Origin: Spirochaetales bacterium
GTDB lineage: Bacteria; Spirochaetota; Spirochaetia; Sphaerochaetales; Sphaerochaetaceae
DNA: 52,757 bases
Direction of reading: 5' to 3'
Assembly: GCA_028722305.1 (NCBI GenBank)
Contig: JAQYHB010000009.1
Coordinates: 1 to 52,757 of the forward strand
Under the pieces are notes generated by a model. The model worked only from the letters and a program-made list of their open reading frames with translations. It searched no databases and was not told the DNA's origin. Numbering within the stretch: the stretch's first letter is position 1; every line of letters starts with the position of its first letter. The translations under genes and the position numbers were made by a program. Positions 8,059 through 16,397 of this stretch are shown here, in pieces.

Positions 8059-8283
8059 TCAGTTTGCGGCAGCGGGCGCGGCAGTCTCGGCTGCGGCCGG
8101 CTTGGCACTGGCGGCGACGTTCTTGATATGGGCATCGCATGCCTTGCAAACGTTGACCTTCTTGTCATCCACAGTCTGCTCATACAGCAGCTTCACACCG
8201 CTTCTCTTGCAGACAGGGCAAGTCCCACGACCCTGATTCGGGTGTTCCTTTCTGATTCCAGCTCCTCTATGTGCTTTGGACAT
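8059..8283 (-). CDS. Small zinc-ribbon protein, spirochaete-type
   Basis: A 74-residue basic protein with a CPVC ... CKAC zinc-knuckle pair (residues about 22-25 and 46-49) and an Ala-rich tail. The N-terminal MSKAHRGAGIRKEHPNQGRG is arginine- and lysine-rich as in small ribosome-associated proteins. I recall close relatives in Treponema-like genomes, but their function is not established. AAGGAG lies 6 bases before the ATG, and a near-consensus promoter is just upstream, so it is probably well expressed. A role on the ribosome or in nucleic-acid binding is inference only. Confidence 0.8.
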   Translation of the reverse strand: MSKAHRGAGIRKEHPNQGRGTCPVCKRSGVKLLYEQTVDDKKVNVCKACDAHIKNVAASAKPAAAETAAPAAAN

Positions 8284-8323
8284 ATGTATCTCCTTCCACC
8301 TAAGTTCATATTGAACATTCCAG

Positions 8324-8353
8324 ACTATAATAGATTGGAGTTTTCACTGTCAA
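8324..8353 (-). promoter_or_regulatory. Near-consensus sigma-70 promoter of the zinc-ribbon gene
   Basis: On the minus strand a perfect TTGACA (8348-8353) is followed after 18 bases by TATAGT (8324-8329), 40 bases before the start codon and immediately after the stop of the upstream barrel-protein gene. It is among the best promoter matches in the window. Confidence 0.7.
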
Positions 8354-8363
8354 GGGAAAGGGT

Positions 8364-9371
8364 TCAACGGCTGAAAGAGAACGAGACCGTGGTCTGCACG
8401 TCGCGTGCCGAACCGTCGCCCTCATACAGTTTCGCGGGGAATTCAGCGTATGCGTTGATCCTCCATCCCTGCAAGGTCACCAGGACCCCGATGCTCTGTG
8501 TCGCCTCCGTCCAGTCCATCCCGAACAACTCGTCCGTCGAGAAGGGCTGCTGCCATCCGGCCATAAAGTCAATCTGCGCGTCAGAAAGCATCTGCATCTT
8601 CAGGTCGATGCCGCCGCGCAGCGTGCTGGCATCTTGGAACGGATGGATCAATTCCATCGAGACCCCGGCCTTGAACAGGTTCAGCTGGCTACGGTGGTTG
8701 AAGGTCGGGGAATACAGGGAGAAACCAAAGCAAAGGTTCTCGTACAGGTCCTTCCCGCTGAACTCCAGGCTCCCCTCGTCCGAGGCCTCGGCGAACTGGT
8801 CGCTGACGACGCCGATGGTGAACCAGTCCATATCGAGCATCGCCCCGAGGGCGGCGGTCACCTTGGTCGAGTTGGGTTTCGTCTCATAGCGTGAAAAGAA
8901 GGTCTGCACCGCCAAATCTGTCAGCTCGCGGCCCGCATCGATTTCGATGGAGGTCCGTTTCATCGCCGTCTGGGCATTCAGGCTGAGCCCGAAGGAAAGC
9001 CGTTTCCAGTTGTAGGCCCAGTCCATCCGCAGGTATGTGTATTTCAGCGCGTTGTACAGATTATCCTCCCGCTTGGTGAACTCGGTGGTCTGCTCAAGCG
9101 TGAATCCCATGCGCTTGCCACAGAAGGAGAGCATCAATCCACTGGCTGGCTCGTTGACATAGCCGTTGTCCGTCACCCACAGCGAAGCGGAAATGCTGCC
9201 GGGGTTGAAGACAAGCGACGCGGGGTTGGCGAACATAGTGCCATAGGAGTCGCTCAACGCGATTCCCCGGACACCCATTCCCCTGTGCTGGTCATCCCGC
9301 ATATCCGAGACACCAGCGAAGAGGCTGGCGTCAAGGAAGAGCAATAGGATGGCAAGCAGTCTGCGTCTCAC
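8364..9371 (-). CDS. Outer-membrane beta-barrel protein, FadL/UPF0164-like
   Basis: A 335-residue exported protein. A signal peptide (MRRRLLAILLLFLDASLFA, cleavage after about 19) is followed by RGIALSDSYGTMFANPASL, the 'NPA' hatch-like motif of FadL and UPF0164 outer-membrane proteins. The rest is alternating amphipathic strands ending in VSFSFSR, close to the aromatic C-terminus expected of a barrel. The start codon overlaps the stop of the TSCPD gene (ATGA), so they form an operon. A hydrophobic-substrate channel is inferred from family resemblance; the substrate is unknown. Confidence 0.75.
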   Translation of the reverse strand: MRRRLLAILLLFLDASLFAGVSDMRDDQHRGMGVRGIALSDSYGTMFANPASLVFNPGSISASLWVTDNGYVNEPASGLMLSFCGKRMGFTLEQTTEFTKREDNLYNALKYTYLRMDWAYNWKRLSFGLSLNAQTAMKRTSIEIDAGRELTDLAVQTFFSRYETKPNSTKVTAALGAMLDMDWFTIGVVSDQFAEASDEGSLEFSGKDLYENLCFGFSLYSPTFNHRSQLNLFKAGVSMELIHPFQDASTLRGGIDLKMQMLSDAQIDFMAGWQQPFSTDELFGMDWTEATQSIGVLVTLQGWRINAYAEFPAKLYEGDGSARDVQTTVSFSFSR

Positions 9372-9619
9372 AACGTCGCTTGCCTCAGCGCCTGAGCAAG
9401 CTGGTCAGGGCAACTGGTCGGACGGAAACCGCAGGTGGTTCCCGACAGAAGGTCGGCAATCTCGCTGGCCTTGTGTCCTTTGACCAAGCGGATGATGCCT
9501 TTGTGGTTGCCATCGCAGCCGCCGACAAAGGAGACGTCCTGGATGACATCGTTGTCGTCAAGGACCACGGTGATTCTGCGAGCGCATACTCCGTGCGGAG
9601 TAAAGTCCAATTGTTTCAT
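9368..9619 (-). CDS. TSCPD domain-containing protein (TIGR03905 type)
   Basis: An 83-residue protein with the three conserved blocks of the stand-alone TSCPD family: CARRITVVLDD, VGGCDGNHKGI and the name-giving TSCPDQLA near the C-terminus. The same domain is fused to some class II-type ribonucleotide reductases (NrdJ), but free-standing copies have no established role; the cysteines suggest metal or redox function. No Shine-Dalgarno precedes the ATG, and a strong promoter ends 7 bases upstream, so the mRNA is probably leaderless. Confidence 0.9.
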   Translation of the reverse strand: MKQLDFTPHGVCARRITVVLDDNDVIQDVSFVGGCDGNHKGIIRLVKGHKASEIADLLSGTTCGFRPTSCPDQLAQALRQATL

Positions 9620-9626
9620 GGAAGCA

Positions 9627-9655
9627 AGTATATCGACCCAGAGCGCTTATGGCAA
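9627..9655 (-). promoter_or_regulatory. Strong promoter giving a leaderless TSCPD mRNA
   Basis: On the minus strand TTGCCA (9650-9655) is followed after exactly 17 bases by TATACT (9627-9632). Only 7 bases separate the -10 box from the ATG at 9619, so transcription should begin at or next to the start codon. Confidence 0.65.
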
Positions 9656-9790
9656 CGCTTTTACTTTCAATGTAGCAAACAATTGTTTAAATAGAAACAA
9701 ATTAAAAGCAATATCACAGTACTGCGCACCGAACGGACAACCTTCGGACGTGGCATAGCAAAAAACGGCTTCTGGTGTTAGCATGAGGGC

Positions 9791-11257
9791 GTGAAAAAGT
9801 TGCAAGATCTCGCCCCCGAGTGGGCTGGCGACGAGCGGGAAGTCTCCGCTGTGGTGTATGACAGCCGGGCCTGCAAGCCTGGTTCGGTGTTTTTTGCCTT
9901 CCCTGGAATCCATACCCAGGGCTCGAACTATATCGCTGACGCGATCCAGAACGGCGCCATCGCGGTGGTCAGCGACCACCCGGTCCCCCTTCCCGAAACC
10001 GTGGCGGGGCTAGTCGACCCGCTGGTACGTACCCGCTTTTCGACCGTCTGCTCCCGCTTTCACGGCGAGCCGGAGTCAAGGCTCACCATCATCGGCGTGA
10101 CCGGGACGGATGGCAAGAGCACGACCAGCGAATACCTGTACCAGCTGTTGCGTCGTGCAGGCAAACGGACCGCGCTGATCGGGACGGTGTCGATGGATGA
10201 TGGTTCTGGCTACGGGCCGAGCCCGTACCGGCAAAGCACTCCGGAGGCCGACCAGCTCGAAGCCTTTCTTGACCGCTGCCTGCGTAACAAAGTCGAGTAC
10301 GTAGTGCTGGAGTGCACCAGCCATGCCCTCTCTGACCGGTACGACAGGCTTCACACCATCCGATACGAGGGGGGAATCGTCACCACGGTGACCAGCGAGC
10401 ACCTTGAGTTCCATGGAAGCGTGCAGGCATATGTGGACGCCAAATGCAACCTTGCCCGAAGGATCAAACAGGGAGGATTCTTCATCTCCACCACCGTCAA
10501 TCCCCATCTTGACGCCTTCCTCGACGTGTTGCCCGCAAGAGTCCAAAGCTTGGTAGTCAACCGGAACATCCAGGCGGAAATCGGGCTAGACGCGTCAATC
10601 ACCTATCAAGGGAAGGTCTATCCGACCCCTCTGCACTACCCCGTATTGGCCGGCAACGCCCTGCTCGCCTGTCTCGCCGCGTCGAAGATCCTGCGTACTT
10701 CTCTTGAAAGTCAACTGTCCTATGCCTATGACCTGCGGCCGGTAGACGGCAGGATGGTCACGGTGGAAAACCATCTCGGACTGACGGTCTTGATTGATTT
10801 CGCCCACACCGCCGACGCATACGAGAAGCTTTTCTCCTTCGAGTACCAGCGGAAGGGACAAGGGCGAATCCTTGCTTGCTTCGGTTGCGCCGGAGAGCGG
10901 GACACCTCCAAGCGCGCACCGATGGGGAAAACGGCGAGCCACTATAGCGACATTCTTTTCCTAACCGACGAGGATCCCCGCTGGGAGTCCACCGAGCAGA
11001 TTGACCGAGACCTGCTACGCGACGCGGAGCCGGTCGAGGTACATGAGATTCCCGACCGCGCAAAAGCCATCCAGGCGATGGTGGACGCCGCACGGCCGGG
11101 AGACACCCTGCTCTTTCTGGGCAAAGGCCACGAGCACTCCATCGAAAAACAGGGAGTCAAGTATCCTTGGAATGAACGAAAGGTGGTCGAGGAAGCGCTA
11201 CGCAGGAGGGAATCGCGCGAGCTGGGCCACGCCGGAGTCGACGCCGACTCGAGATAA
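9791..11257 (+). CDS. murE: UDP-MurNAc-tripeptide synthetase (MurE)
   Basis: MurE adds the third residue, a diamino acid, to UDP-MurNAc-L-Ala-D-Glu. The 488-residue product has the family blocks AVVYDSRACKPGSVFFAFPG, the ATP loop GVTGTDGKSTT, ECTSHALSD, DFAHTADAYEKLF and the C-terminal GKGHEHS. The specificity loop reads DEDPRWE in place of the DNPR that contacts meso-DAP in E. coli MurE, so L-Orn or another diamino acid, as known for spirochaetes, is plausible. The frame opens with GTG at 9791; an in-frame TTG at 9800 has better spacing (10 bases) to GAGGG, so the true start may be 3 codons later. The last 15 or so residues run past the usual family end. Confidence 0.9.
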   Translation: MKKLQDLAPEWAGDEREVSAVVYDSRACKPGSVFFAFPGIHTQGSNYIADAIQNGAIAVVSDHPVPLPETVAGLVDPLVRTRFSTVCSRFHGEPESRLTIIGVTGTDGKSTTSEYLYQLLRRAGKRTALIGTVSMDDGSGYGPSPYRQSTPEADQLEAFLDRCLRNKVEYVVLECTSHALSDRYDRLHTIRYEGGIVTTVTSEHLEFHGSVQAYVDAKCNLARRIKQGGFFISTTVNPHLDAFLDVLPARVQSLVVNRNIQAEIGLDASITYQGKVYPTPLHYPVLAGNALLACLAASKILRTSLESQLSYAYDLRPVDGRMVTVENHLGLTVLIDFAHTADAYEKLFSFEYQRKGQGRILACFGCAGERDTSKRAPMGKTASHYSDILFLTDEDPRWESTEQIDRDLLRDAEPVEVHEIPDRAKAIQAMVDAARPGDTLLFLGKGHEHSIEKQGVKYPWNERKVVEEALRRRESRELGHAGVDADSR

Positions 11258-11497
11258 CGAATCTTGCCGGTCGCGGCTATCAGCCTGCCGCACAGAAACG
11301 GCTGGACGGCCACCTCGAGGCTTGCCATGATACTGTCGCTCATAGGGAATGCTGTCTCTCCTTGTTTGGGTTGCGATTTCCAATCGTGAGACTTCATTCC
11401 CTTTTTTCCTACCCCCCCATCCCTTGTGATTCCGCTTCATCCCACAAAAACCTGTATTGAGCCTTGTTTCTCGTATCTCGAACTCGAGCGGACTTTC

Positions 11498-11527
11498 TTG
11501 ACACAAAAGAAGAATTCGAAGTAGATT
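11498..11527 (+). promoter_or_regulatory. Promoter-like sequence inside the murE-dinB gap
   Basis: A perfect TTGACA (11498-11503) is followed after 18 bases by TAGATT (11522-11527). No start codon with a ribosome binding site follows, but a hairpin with a T-rich tail does, about 75 bases later. Confidence 0.45.
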
Positions 11528-11533
11528 ACACCT

Positions 11534-11601
11534 GATTCCAAGTGTGGTTTAGTTCGACTGTTGTCGGATTATCCACCCCATTGGCTTGGGGTCATTCTTT
11601 T
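11534..11601 (+). ncRNA. Candidate small RNA of about 70 nt
   Basis: The stretch begins where transcription from the TTGACA/TAGATT promoter should start. It ends at a hairpin, ACCCCA (11575-11580), 6-base loop, TGGGGT (11587-11592), followed by CATTCTTTT. It has no open frame with a ribosome binding site. A bare promoter plus terminator is the only evidence; the hairpin may simply be part of the dinB leader. Confidence 0.28.
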
Positions 11602-11646
11602 GCGGGAGCACCTTTTCCGGTTGCCGTCATCCCTAAATCCCATCAT

Positions 11647-11676
11647 TTCACAGCATCTTCCATCTCGTGGTATAGT
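11647..11676 (+). promoter_or_regulatory. Putative dinB promoter
   Basis: TTCACA (11647-11652), 18-base spacer, TATAGT (11671-11676), placed 113 bases before the dinB ATG. I saw no clear SOS/LexA-type operator overlapping it. Confidence 0.4.
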
Positions 11677-11789
11677 GAAAAGAAAGAACCAGCTTCGGGT
11701 TTTGTCTATACATGGGATTGTTGTGGGCAATTGGGTGGACTGCGTATGGAAAGAAGCATGCAATTATTTGTTCGGAGAGGAGTTGATTG

Positions 11790-12953
11790 ATGTTGCGGCC
11801 ACTCTACTTCCACGTGGACATGGATGCGTTCTTCGCCAGTGTGGAAATCCACGATAACCCATCGTTGAAGGACAAACCTGTCCTGATCGGGCACAATGAA
11901 CGCAGGAGCGTTGTCTCAACCGCAAGCTATGTTGCCCGGCGGTACGGGTGCCACAGCGCCATGCCGATGGCGCAGGCGCTTCGGCTCTGCCCGCAGGCGG
12001 TGGTCGTCAATCCCCGCTTCGAGCGATACAGCCAGGTCAGCCACCAGGTTATGGAAATCTGCGGACGCTACAGCGACAAGGTGCAGCAAATCTCCATCGA
12101 CGAGGCGTTTCTCGACATGAGCGGCATGGAACGTCTCTACCGTAGCGCCAAAGAAGCGGCCATGAAATTGAAGGCTGAAGTATGGGAAGAGACAGGCCTG
12201 ACCATCAGCGTCGGAATCGCTCCGAACCGGTATCTCGCAAAGATGGCAAGCGACTACCACAAGCCGGACGGGCTTTGCCGGGTATCTCCGGGAAAGGAAG
12301 AGCTGTTCATCGACGCGGTGGGTTTGAACAAGCTCTGGGGAATCGGAAAGGTCGGACGCAAGCAGCTCGCGGACAGACACATCCACACCACCCAGCAACT
12401 CCGGTCCTTCAGCAAAATCCACCTGGAATCGATGTTCGGGCCTTCGATGGGCGGTTTTCTCTATGACGTGGCAAGGGGTATCGACCCCGGCATCTTCGAC
12501 GGGGAAAGCAAGAGCCACTCCATCAGCACGGAGACCACGTTCCTTGACGATGTGTCGGACGGGGAAGTGCTTCGACAATACCTGCTCTCGATGAGCCACG
12601 AGCTGATGTTCCGATGCCTGGAGGAACGGCAAATCGCCCGTACCGTGTCATTGAAGCTCCGCTGGCCGGACTTCTCCCTCCACGAAGCCCAGGTCACCCC
12701 GGATGAGAACATCCTCAGCGCAGAGCAAGTCTATCGGATTGCCGCAGGACTGCTTGAGGAGCGGTGGCACGGAACGCCGATCCGACTGCTCGGGCTAGGG
12801 CTCGGGGGCCTTTACCAAGGAGAAGCGCCAATGCAACAGGAACTCTTCTCCAGCCAGGACGCCAAGCGCCGGAAGGTGGAGAAGGTCATCCTCCAGATGC
12901 AGAAAAAGGGGCAGAAGGTGGTCAAAGCCTCGTCGCTGGTCAAGCGAGACTGA
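11790..12953 (+). CDS. dinB: DNA polymerase IV (Y-family)
   Basis: Error-prone translesion polymerase. The 387-residue product has the palm motif FHVDMDAFFASVE at the N-terminus and the catalytic SIDEAFLD (D104, E105), the finger segment VARRYG, and the helix-hairpin-helix region LWGIGKVGRKQL, followed by the little-finger domain. The C-terminal MQQELFSSQ resembles the QLxLF clamp-binding motif. The ATG at 11790 is preceded by GGAGAGGAG at good spacing; one codon upstream a TTG also fits the frame but has worse spacing. The last 14 bases overlap the convergent uppP gene. Confidence 0.95.
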   Translation: MLRPLYFHVDMDAFFASVEIHDNPSLKDKPVLIGHNERRSVVSTASYVARRYGCHSAMPMAQALRLCPQAVVVNPRFERYSQVSHQVMEICGRYSDKVQQISIDEAFLDMSGMERLYRSAKEAAMKLKAEVWEETGLTISVGIAPNRYLAKMASDYHKPDGLCRVSPGKEELFIDAVGLNKLWGIGKVGRKQLADRHIHTTQQLRSFSKIHLESMFGPSMGGFLYDVARGIDPGIFDGESKSHSISTETTFLDDVSDGEVLRQYLLSMSHELMFRCLEERQIARTVSLKLRWPDFSLHEAQVTPDENILSAEQVYRIAAGLLEERWHGTPIRLLGLGLGGLYQGEAPMQQELFSSQDAKRRKVEKVILQMQKKGQKVVKASSLVKRD

Positions 12954-13752
12954 AGAAGAGGACCACCAAAATCGCCAGAATGACGCGGTACCAGCCGAAG
13001 ACCTGGAAGTCATGGCTGGTCAGGTAACGCATCAAAGCCTTGATGGCGAAAAGCGAGACGACGAAGGAGACGACGAATCCGAACGCCACCAGCGTCCACT
13101 CGTAGCCGCTCAGGGCGAACCCCAGCTTGACCAGCTTCAATAACGACGCTCCGAACATGGCAGGAATGGCGAGGAAGAAGGAAAACTTGCTTGCGGTCTT
13201 GCGGTCCACCCCCAGCAGCATGCCGCCAAGAATCGTGGATCCGCTACGGCTGGTTCCAGGCACCAGAGCCAACGCCTCGAAAAGCCCCATGCCGACCGCC
13301 CGTGGAATTGAGATCCCGTCGATCGAGTGGATTGCCCCGTCCCTACCCTTCCGCTTGCGCTCCAGGACGATATAGGCGGCGCCATACAGGGCAAGGGTCA
13401 GGGCGACGACCTGCCACGTATAGAGTCTGCTCTCGATGAAATCGTCCAGAAGAAAGCCGATGATGGCCACCGGCACCGAGGCCACCACCACTTTTGTCCA
13501 GAGGGACCAGCAGGAACGCCGCTCCCCCTTGCTCATCCTGGGAGAGAACGGGTTCAAGGTATGCCAGTAGAGGATGATGACGGCCAGAATCGAACCCAGC
13601 TGGATCAGAACCATCATCAGGTTCCTGCATTGCTCGGATACATGGAGTGGAAACAACGCGTCGAACAAGATCAAATGGCCGGTGCTGCTGACCGGCAGCC
13701 ACTCGGTGACGCCTTGGATGACACCAAGCAGCAACGTTTTCAGTATTTCCAT
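12940..13752 (-). CDS. uppP: Undecaprenyl-diphosphatase
   Basis: UppP (BacA) dephosphorylates undecaprenyl pyrophosphate to recycle the lipid carrier for peptidoglycan. The 270-residue membrane protein carries both family signatures: GVTEWLPVSSTGHL near the N-terminus and LVPGTSRSGSTI in the middle, with about eight membrane segments. The ATG at 13752 (MEILKTLLLGVIQG) matches the family N-terminus; 31 extra in-frame codons upstream are charged and unlike the family. The Shine-Dalgarno is weak. It is divergent from trmL (81 bases apart) and convergent with dinB. Confidence 0.95.
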   Translation of the reverse strand: MEILKTLLLGVIQGVTEWLPVSSTGHLILFDALFPLHVSEQCRNLMMVLIQLGSILAVIILYWHTLNPFSPRMSKGERRSCWSLWTKVVVASVPVAIIGFLLDDFIESRLYTWQVVALTLALYGAAYIVLERKRKGRDGAIHSIDGISIPRAVGMGLFEALALVPGTSRSGSTILGGMLLGVDRKTASKFSFFLAIPAMFGASLLKLVKLGFALSGYEWTLVAFGFVVSFVVSLFAIKALMRYLTSHDFQVFGWYRVILAILVVLFFSLA

Positions 13753-13833
13753 GCCGTCATCGTAGTACACCTTCTCTTTGGCGTCTACCCAAAGCCGGAA
13801 CAACTGGCTACACTCCTTGCTGAGGAGCCTCTC

Positions 13834-14334
13834 ATGGGTCTGCATATTGTCTTGCTACAACCGGAAATTCCCCAGAACACCGGTAATATCGCCCGAACCT
13901 GCGCCGCTACCGGGGCGACACTCCATCTGGTGCGCCCGCTTGGCTACAGCCTTTCGGACAAGTATCTGAAACGGGCGGGACTGGACTACTGGCACCTCGT
14001 CACCATCAAGGAGTATCCCGACAACCAGGCATTTTTCTCCGAACATCCCCGGGAGCAGTGCTATTTCTTCACGAAGAAGGCACGGACGTGCTATGCTGAC
14101 ATCGCCTACCCGGAGGAAACCTATTTCGTTTTCGGCCGGGAGAGCGTCGGCCTTGACGAAGACCTTTTGCTGCAGGTTAAGGATCGCGCGGTACGCATTC
14201 CCATGCGAAGCGGTGCCCGATGCCTGAACCTGTCCAACAGCGTCGCCATCGCGGCCTACGAGTATTTCCGCCAGCGACACTGGCAGGGACTCGTTGAGGC
14301 GGACGACACGTTCGACTGGGAGGAAGGGAAATGA
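13834..14334 (+). CDS. trmL: tRNA (cytidine/uridine-34-2'-O)-methyltransferase TrmL
   Basis: A SPOUT-class enzyme that 2'-O-methylates the wobble base of tRNA-Leu isoacceptors. The 166-residue product is the minimal single-domain length of the family. It shows LLQPEIPQNTGNIARTC at the N-terminus, the SAM-site FGRESVGL, and the trefoil-knot end IPMRSGARCLNLSNSVAIAAYE. The long upstream extension of the frame is a uppP shadow; the ATG at 13834 has TGAGGAG 6 bases before it. The stop overlaps the proC start (ATGA), beginning a trmL-proC-serS-pncB run. Confidence 0.93.
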   Translation: MGLHIVLLQPEIPQNTGNIARTCAATGATLHLVRPLGYSLSDKYLKRAGLDYWHLVTIKEYPDNQAFFSEHPREQCYFFTKKARTCYADIAYPEETYFVFGRESVGLDEDLLLQVKDRAVRIPMRSGARCLNLSNSVAIAAYEYFRQRHWQGLVEADDTFDWEEGK

Positions 14335-15095
14335 CCATCGGGATTCTTGGGTGCGGCAACATGGGGGGAGCGATTGCCACCGCGCTTGTCCAGGAAGGAA
14401 AGGATACGGTTCTCGCCTATGACCATACGAGGGCGAAGGTCGAAGAGAGCGGAGCCGGCTATGTCTCCATGCAGGAGTTGCTTTCCCAAAGCGACCTGAT
14501 TGTAATCGCGGTCAAGCCACAGGGGATTCCTGCCCTATACCCCGCCCTGCGGCAGGCTTCTCCCTGCGAGGGATGGATTTCCATTGCCGCCGGCATCTCC
14601 CTGGCAACCTTGAAAGAGAACCTGGGCACCAGCAAGGTGGTCAGGTTCATGCCCAATATCGCGGCGAAAGTAAAGAAATCCGTCACCGCCGTCTGCGCCG
14701 ATGCCGAGTGCCCCCAGTCTCTGAGGGAGAAGGCCTTTGCCATCGCCACCAGCTTTGGTTCCGCATGCGCTCTGGACGAATCGCTGCTTCCCGCCTTTAC
14801 CGGCATCAGCGGCAGCGGGATCGCGTACATGTTCCAGTTCATGCATGCCATGGCACTTGGCGGGACCCGGATGGGGATTGCCTATCCAAAAAGCGTGGAG
14901 GTGGTGCGGGACACGATGGAGAGCGCCATCGCCCTTGCCCGCGCTACGGGAAAGAATCCGATAGATTTGATGATGGGAGTATGCTCCGCGGGAGGCACGA
15001 CGATTGAAGGCGTCGCTGCCTTGGAGCAAAACCAGTTCGACAATGCCGTGATCGAGGCGGTCACCGACAGTGCCAATAAATCGAAGAAGATGTGA
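14331..15095 (+). CDS. proC: Pyrroline-5-carboxylate reductase
   Basis: Last step of proline synthesis, P5C to proline with NAD(P)H. The 254-residue protein has the Rossmann loop GILGCGNMGGA, AVKPQ, RFMPNIAA, and the C-terminal signature SGSGIAYMFQF plus CSAGGTTIEGV that forms the P5C site and dimer interface. It overlaps trmL by 4 bases. The other proline genes, proA and proB, lie about 5 kb away on the other strand, so the pathway is split into two units in this window. Confidence 0.95.
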   Translation: MTIGILGCGNMGGAIATALVQEGKDTVLAYDHTRAKVEESGAGYVSMQELLSQSDLIVIAVKPQGIPALYPALRQASPCEGWISIAAGISLATLKENLGTSKVVRFMPNIAAKVKKSVTAVCADAECPQSLREKAFAIATSFGSACALDESLLPAFTGISGSGIAYMFQFMHAMALGGTRMGIAYPKSVEVVRDTMESAIALARATGKNPIDLMMGVCSAGGTTIEGVAALEQNQFDNAVIEAVTDSANKSKKM

Positions 15096-15107
15096 GGAGA
15101 AAGACCT

Positions 15108-16388
15108 ATGATTGATTTGAGAGAGCTGAAAAGCCGCCACGACGAGATTGCGGCGAACATCAAAAACCGCAACATGCGCGTCGACCTTGACGCGATCATC
15201 GCGCTGGGGGACAAACGTTCCTCCGTCATGCAGGAGGCAGATGCGCTTCGCGCCCGTCGCAACGAGGTTGCCAAGCAGATGAAGGGCAAGCTCGACCCGG
15301 AGACCCGTGCCAAGCTGATTGAGGAAGGCAAGGACCTGAAGAACCGAATCGCCGAAATCGAGAAAGAGGCCTCCGACCTGGACGCCCAGTATCTGACAGC
15401 CGCGCGGACCATCCCGAACTACGCCAACCCGAAGGCTCCAATCGGCAAGGAGGACAAGGACAGTACGGCAATCAAGTTTGTCGGCAAGCCACCGGTATTC
15501 GACTTCAAGCCGCTGGACCACGTCCAGCTCGGCGAGAAGCTCGACCTGATCGACTTCGACACCGCCACCGAGGTGAGCGGGCCGAAGTTCTACTATCTGA
15601 AAAACCAGGCGGTGTTGCTACAGATGGCCATCGAGCGGTACGCGCTCGATATCGTGTTGAAGCACGGCTTCACCCCCTTCATCACCCCGGATGTGGCGAA
15701 GGAGGAGATCCTGAATGGCATCGGCTTCAATCCCCGTGGCGCCGAGAGCAACATCTACACGCTGGAGGGAACCGGCACCGCCTTGGTCGGCACCGCCGAG
15801 ATCACCCTTGGCGGCTACTACGCCGGCAGGGTGCTGGACAAGAAGGAACTGCCCATCAAGATGACCGGACTGTCCCACTGCTTCCGCCGCGAGGCCGGGG
15901 CCGCGGGCCAGTACTCCAAAGGCCTGTACCGCGTCCACCAGTTCTCCAAGCTGGAGATGTTCATCTACTGTCTGCCAGAGGAGTCGGACAAGTGGCATGA
16001 CTACCTGCTCTCCATCGAGGAGGAAATCTACCAGGGCCTCGGACTTGCCTACAGGGTCATCGACACCTGTACCGGAGACCTCGGAGCTCCCGCCTACCGC
16101 AAGTTCGACATCGAGGCCTGGATGCCTGGCCGTGGCGAGAACGGGGAATATGGAGAGGTTACGTCGACCAGCAACTGCACCGACTACCAGGCGAGGAGCC
16201 TCCAGATCCGCTACCGCGACGACGACGGCAAGCTGCAGTACGTGCATATGCTCAACGGCACCGCGACCGCCCTTTCCCGCACGATGGTCGCCATCCTGGA
16301 GAACTACCAGCAGAAGGACGGCTCGATCGCCATCCCGGAAAAACTAGTTCCGTATTGCGGTTTCTCCGTAATTCCCGCGAAACACTGA
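15108..16388 (+). CDS. serS: Serine--tRNA ligase
   Basis: Class II aminoacyl-tRNA synthetase. The 426-residue protein has the N-terminal antiparallel coiled-coil arm (about 30-100) that grips the long variable arm of tRNA-Ser, then the catalytic core with TAEITLGG, motif 2 HCFRREAGAAG followed by the conserved RVHQF, and motif 3 LNGTATALSRTMVAILENYQ. GAGGAG precedes the ATG at good spacing. It begins 12 bases after proC and ends 9 bases before pncB. Confidence 0.97.
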   Translation: MIDLRELKSRHDEIAANIKNRNMRVDLDAIIALGDKRSSVMQEADALRARRNEVAKQMKGKLDPETRAKLIEEGKDLKNRIAEIEKEASDLDAQYLTAARTIPNYANPKAPIGKEDKDSTAIKFVGKPPVFDFKPLDHVQLGEKLDLIDFDTATEVSGPKFYYLKNQAVLLQMAIERYALDIVLKHGFTPFITPDVAKEEILNGIGFNPRGAESNIYTLEGTGTALVGTAEITLGGYYAGRVLDKKELPIKMTGLSHCFRREAGAAGQYSKGLYRVHQFSKLEMFIYCLPEESDKWHDYLLSIEEEIYQGLGLAYRVIDTCTGDLGAPAYRKFDIEAWMPGRGENGEYGEVTSTSNCTDYQARSLQIRYRDDDGKLQYVHMLNGTATALSRTMVAILENYQQKDGSIAIPEKLVPYCGFSVIPAKH

Positions 16389-16397
16389 GAGGTAACC

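Larger units (their letters stand above)
11258..11789 (+). other. 532-base intergenic region between murE and dinB
   Basis: I see no convincing protein gene here. The first 130 bases keep coding-like GC but only short shadow frames. The middle is pyrimidine-rich. From 11498 on there is a promoter-like sequence, a short transcript-sized stretch and a terminator-like hairpin (annotated separately), then a second promoter-like sequence leading to dinB. Confidence 0.6.

Noticed and set aside
6696-8126. 476-codon plus-strand frame opposite murC
   Set aside because: GC-rich antisense shadow; murC has clear catalytic motifs on the other strand.
11198-11506. Minus-strand frames of 102 and 151 codons around the murE 3' end, one with an internal start reading MSDSIMASLEVAV
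   Set aside because: They run into the murE antisense strand with low-complexity Ser/Arg content, and the AAGGAG upstream of the internal start is 14 bases away. They could be a remnant gene, but nothing supports it.
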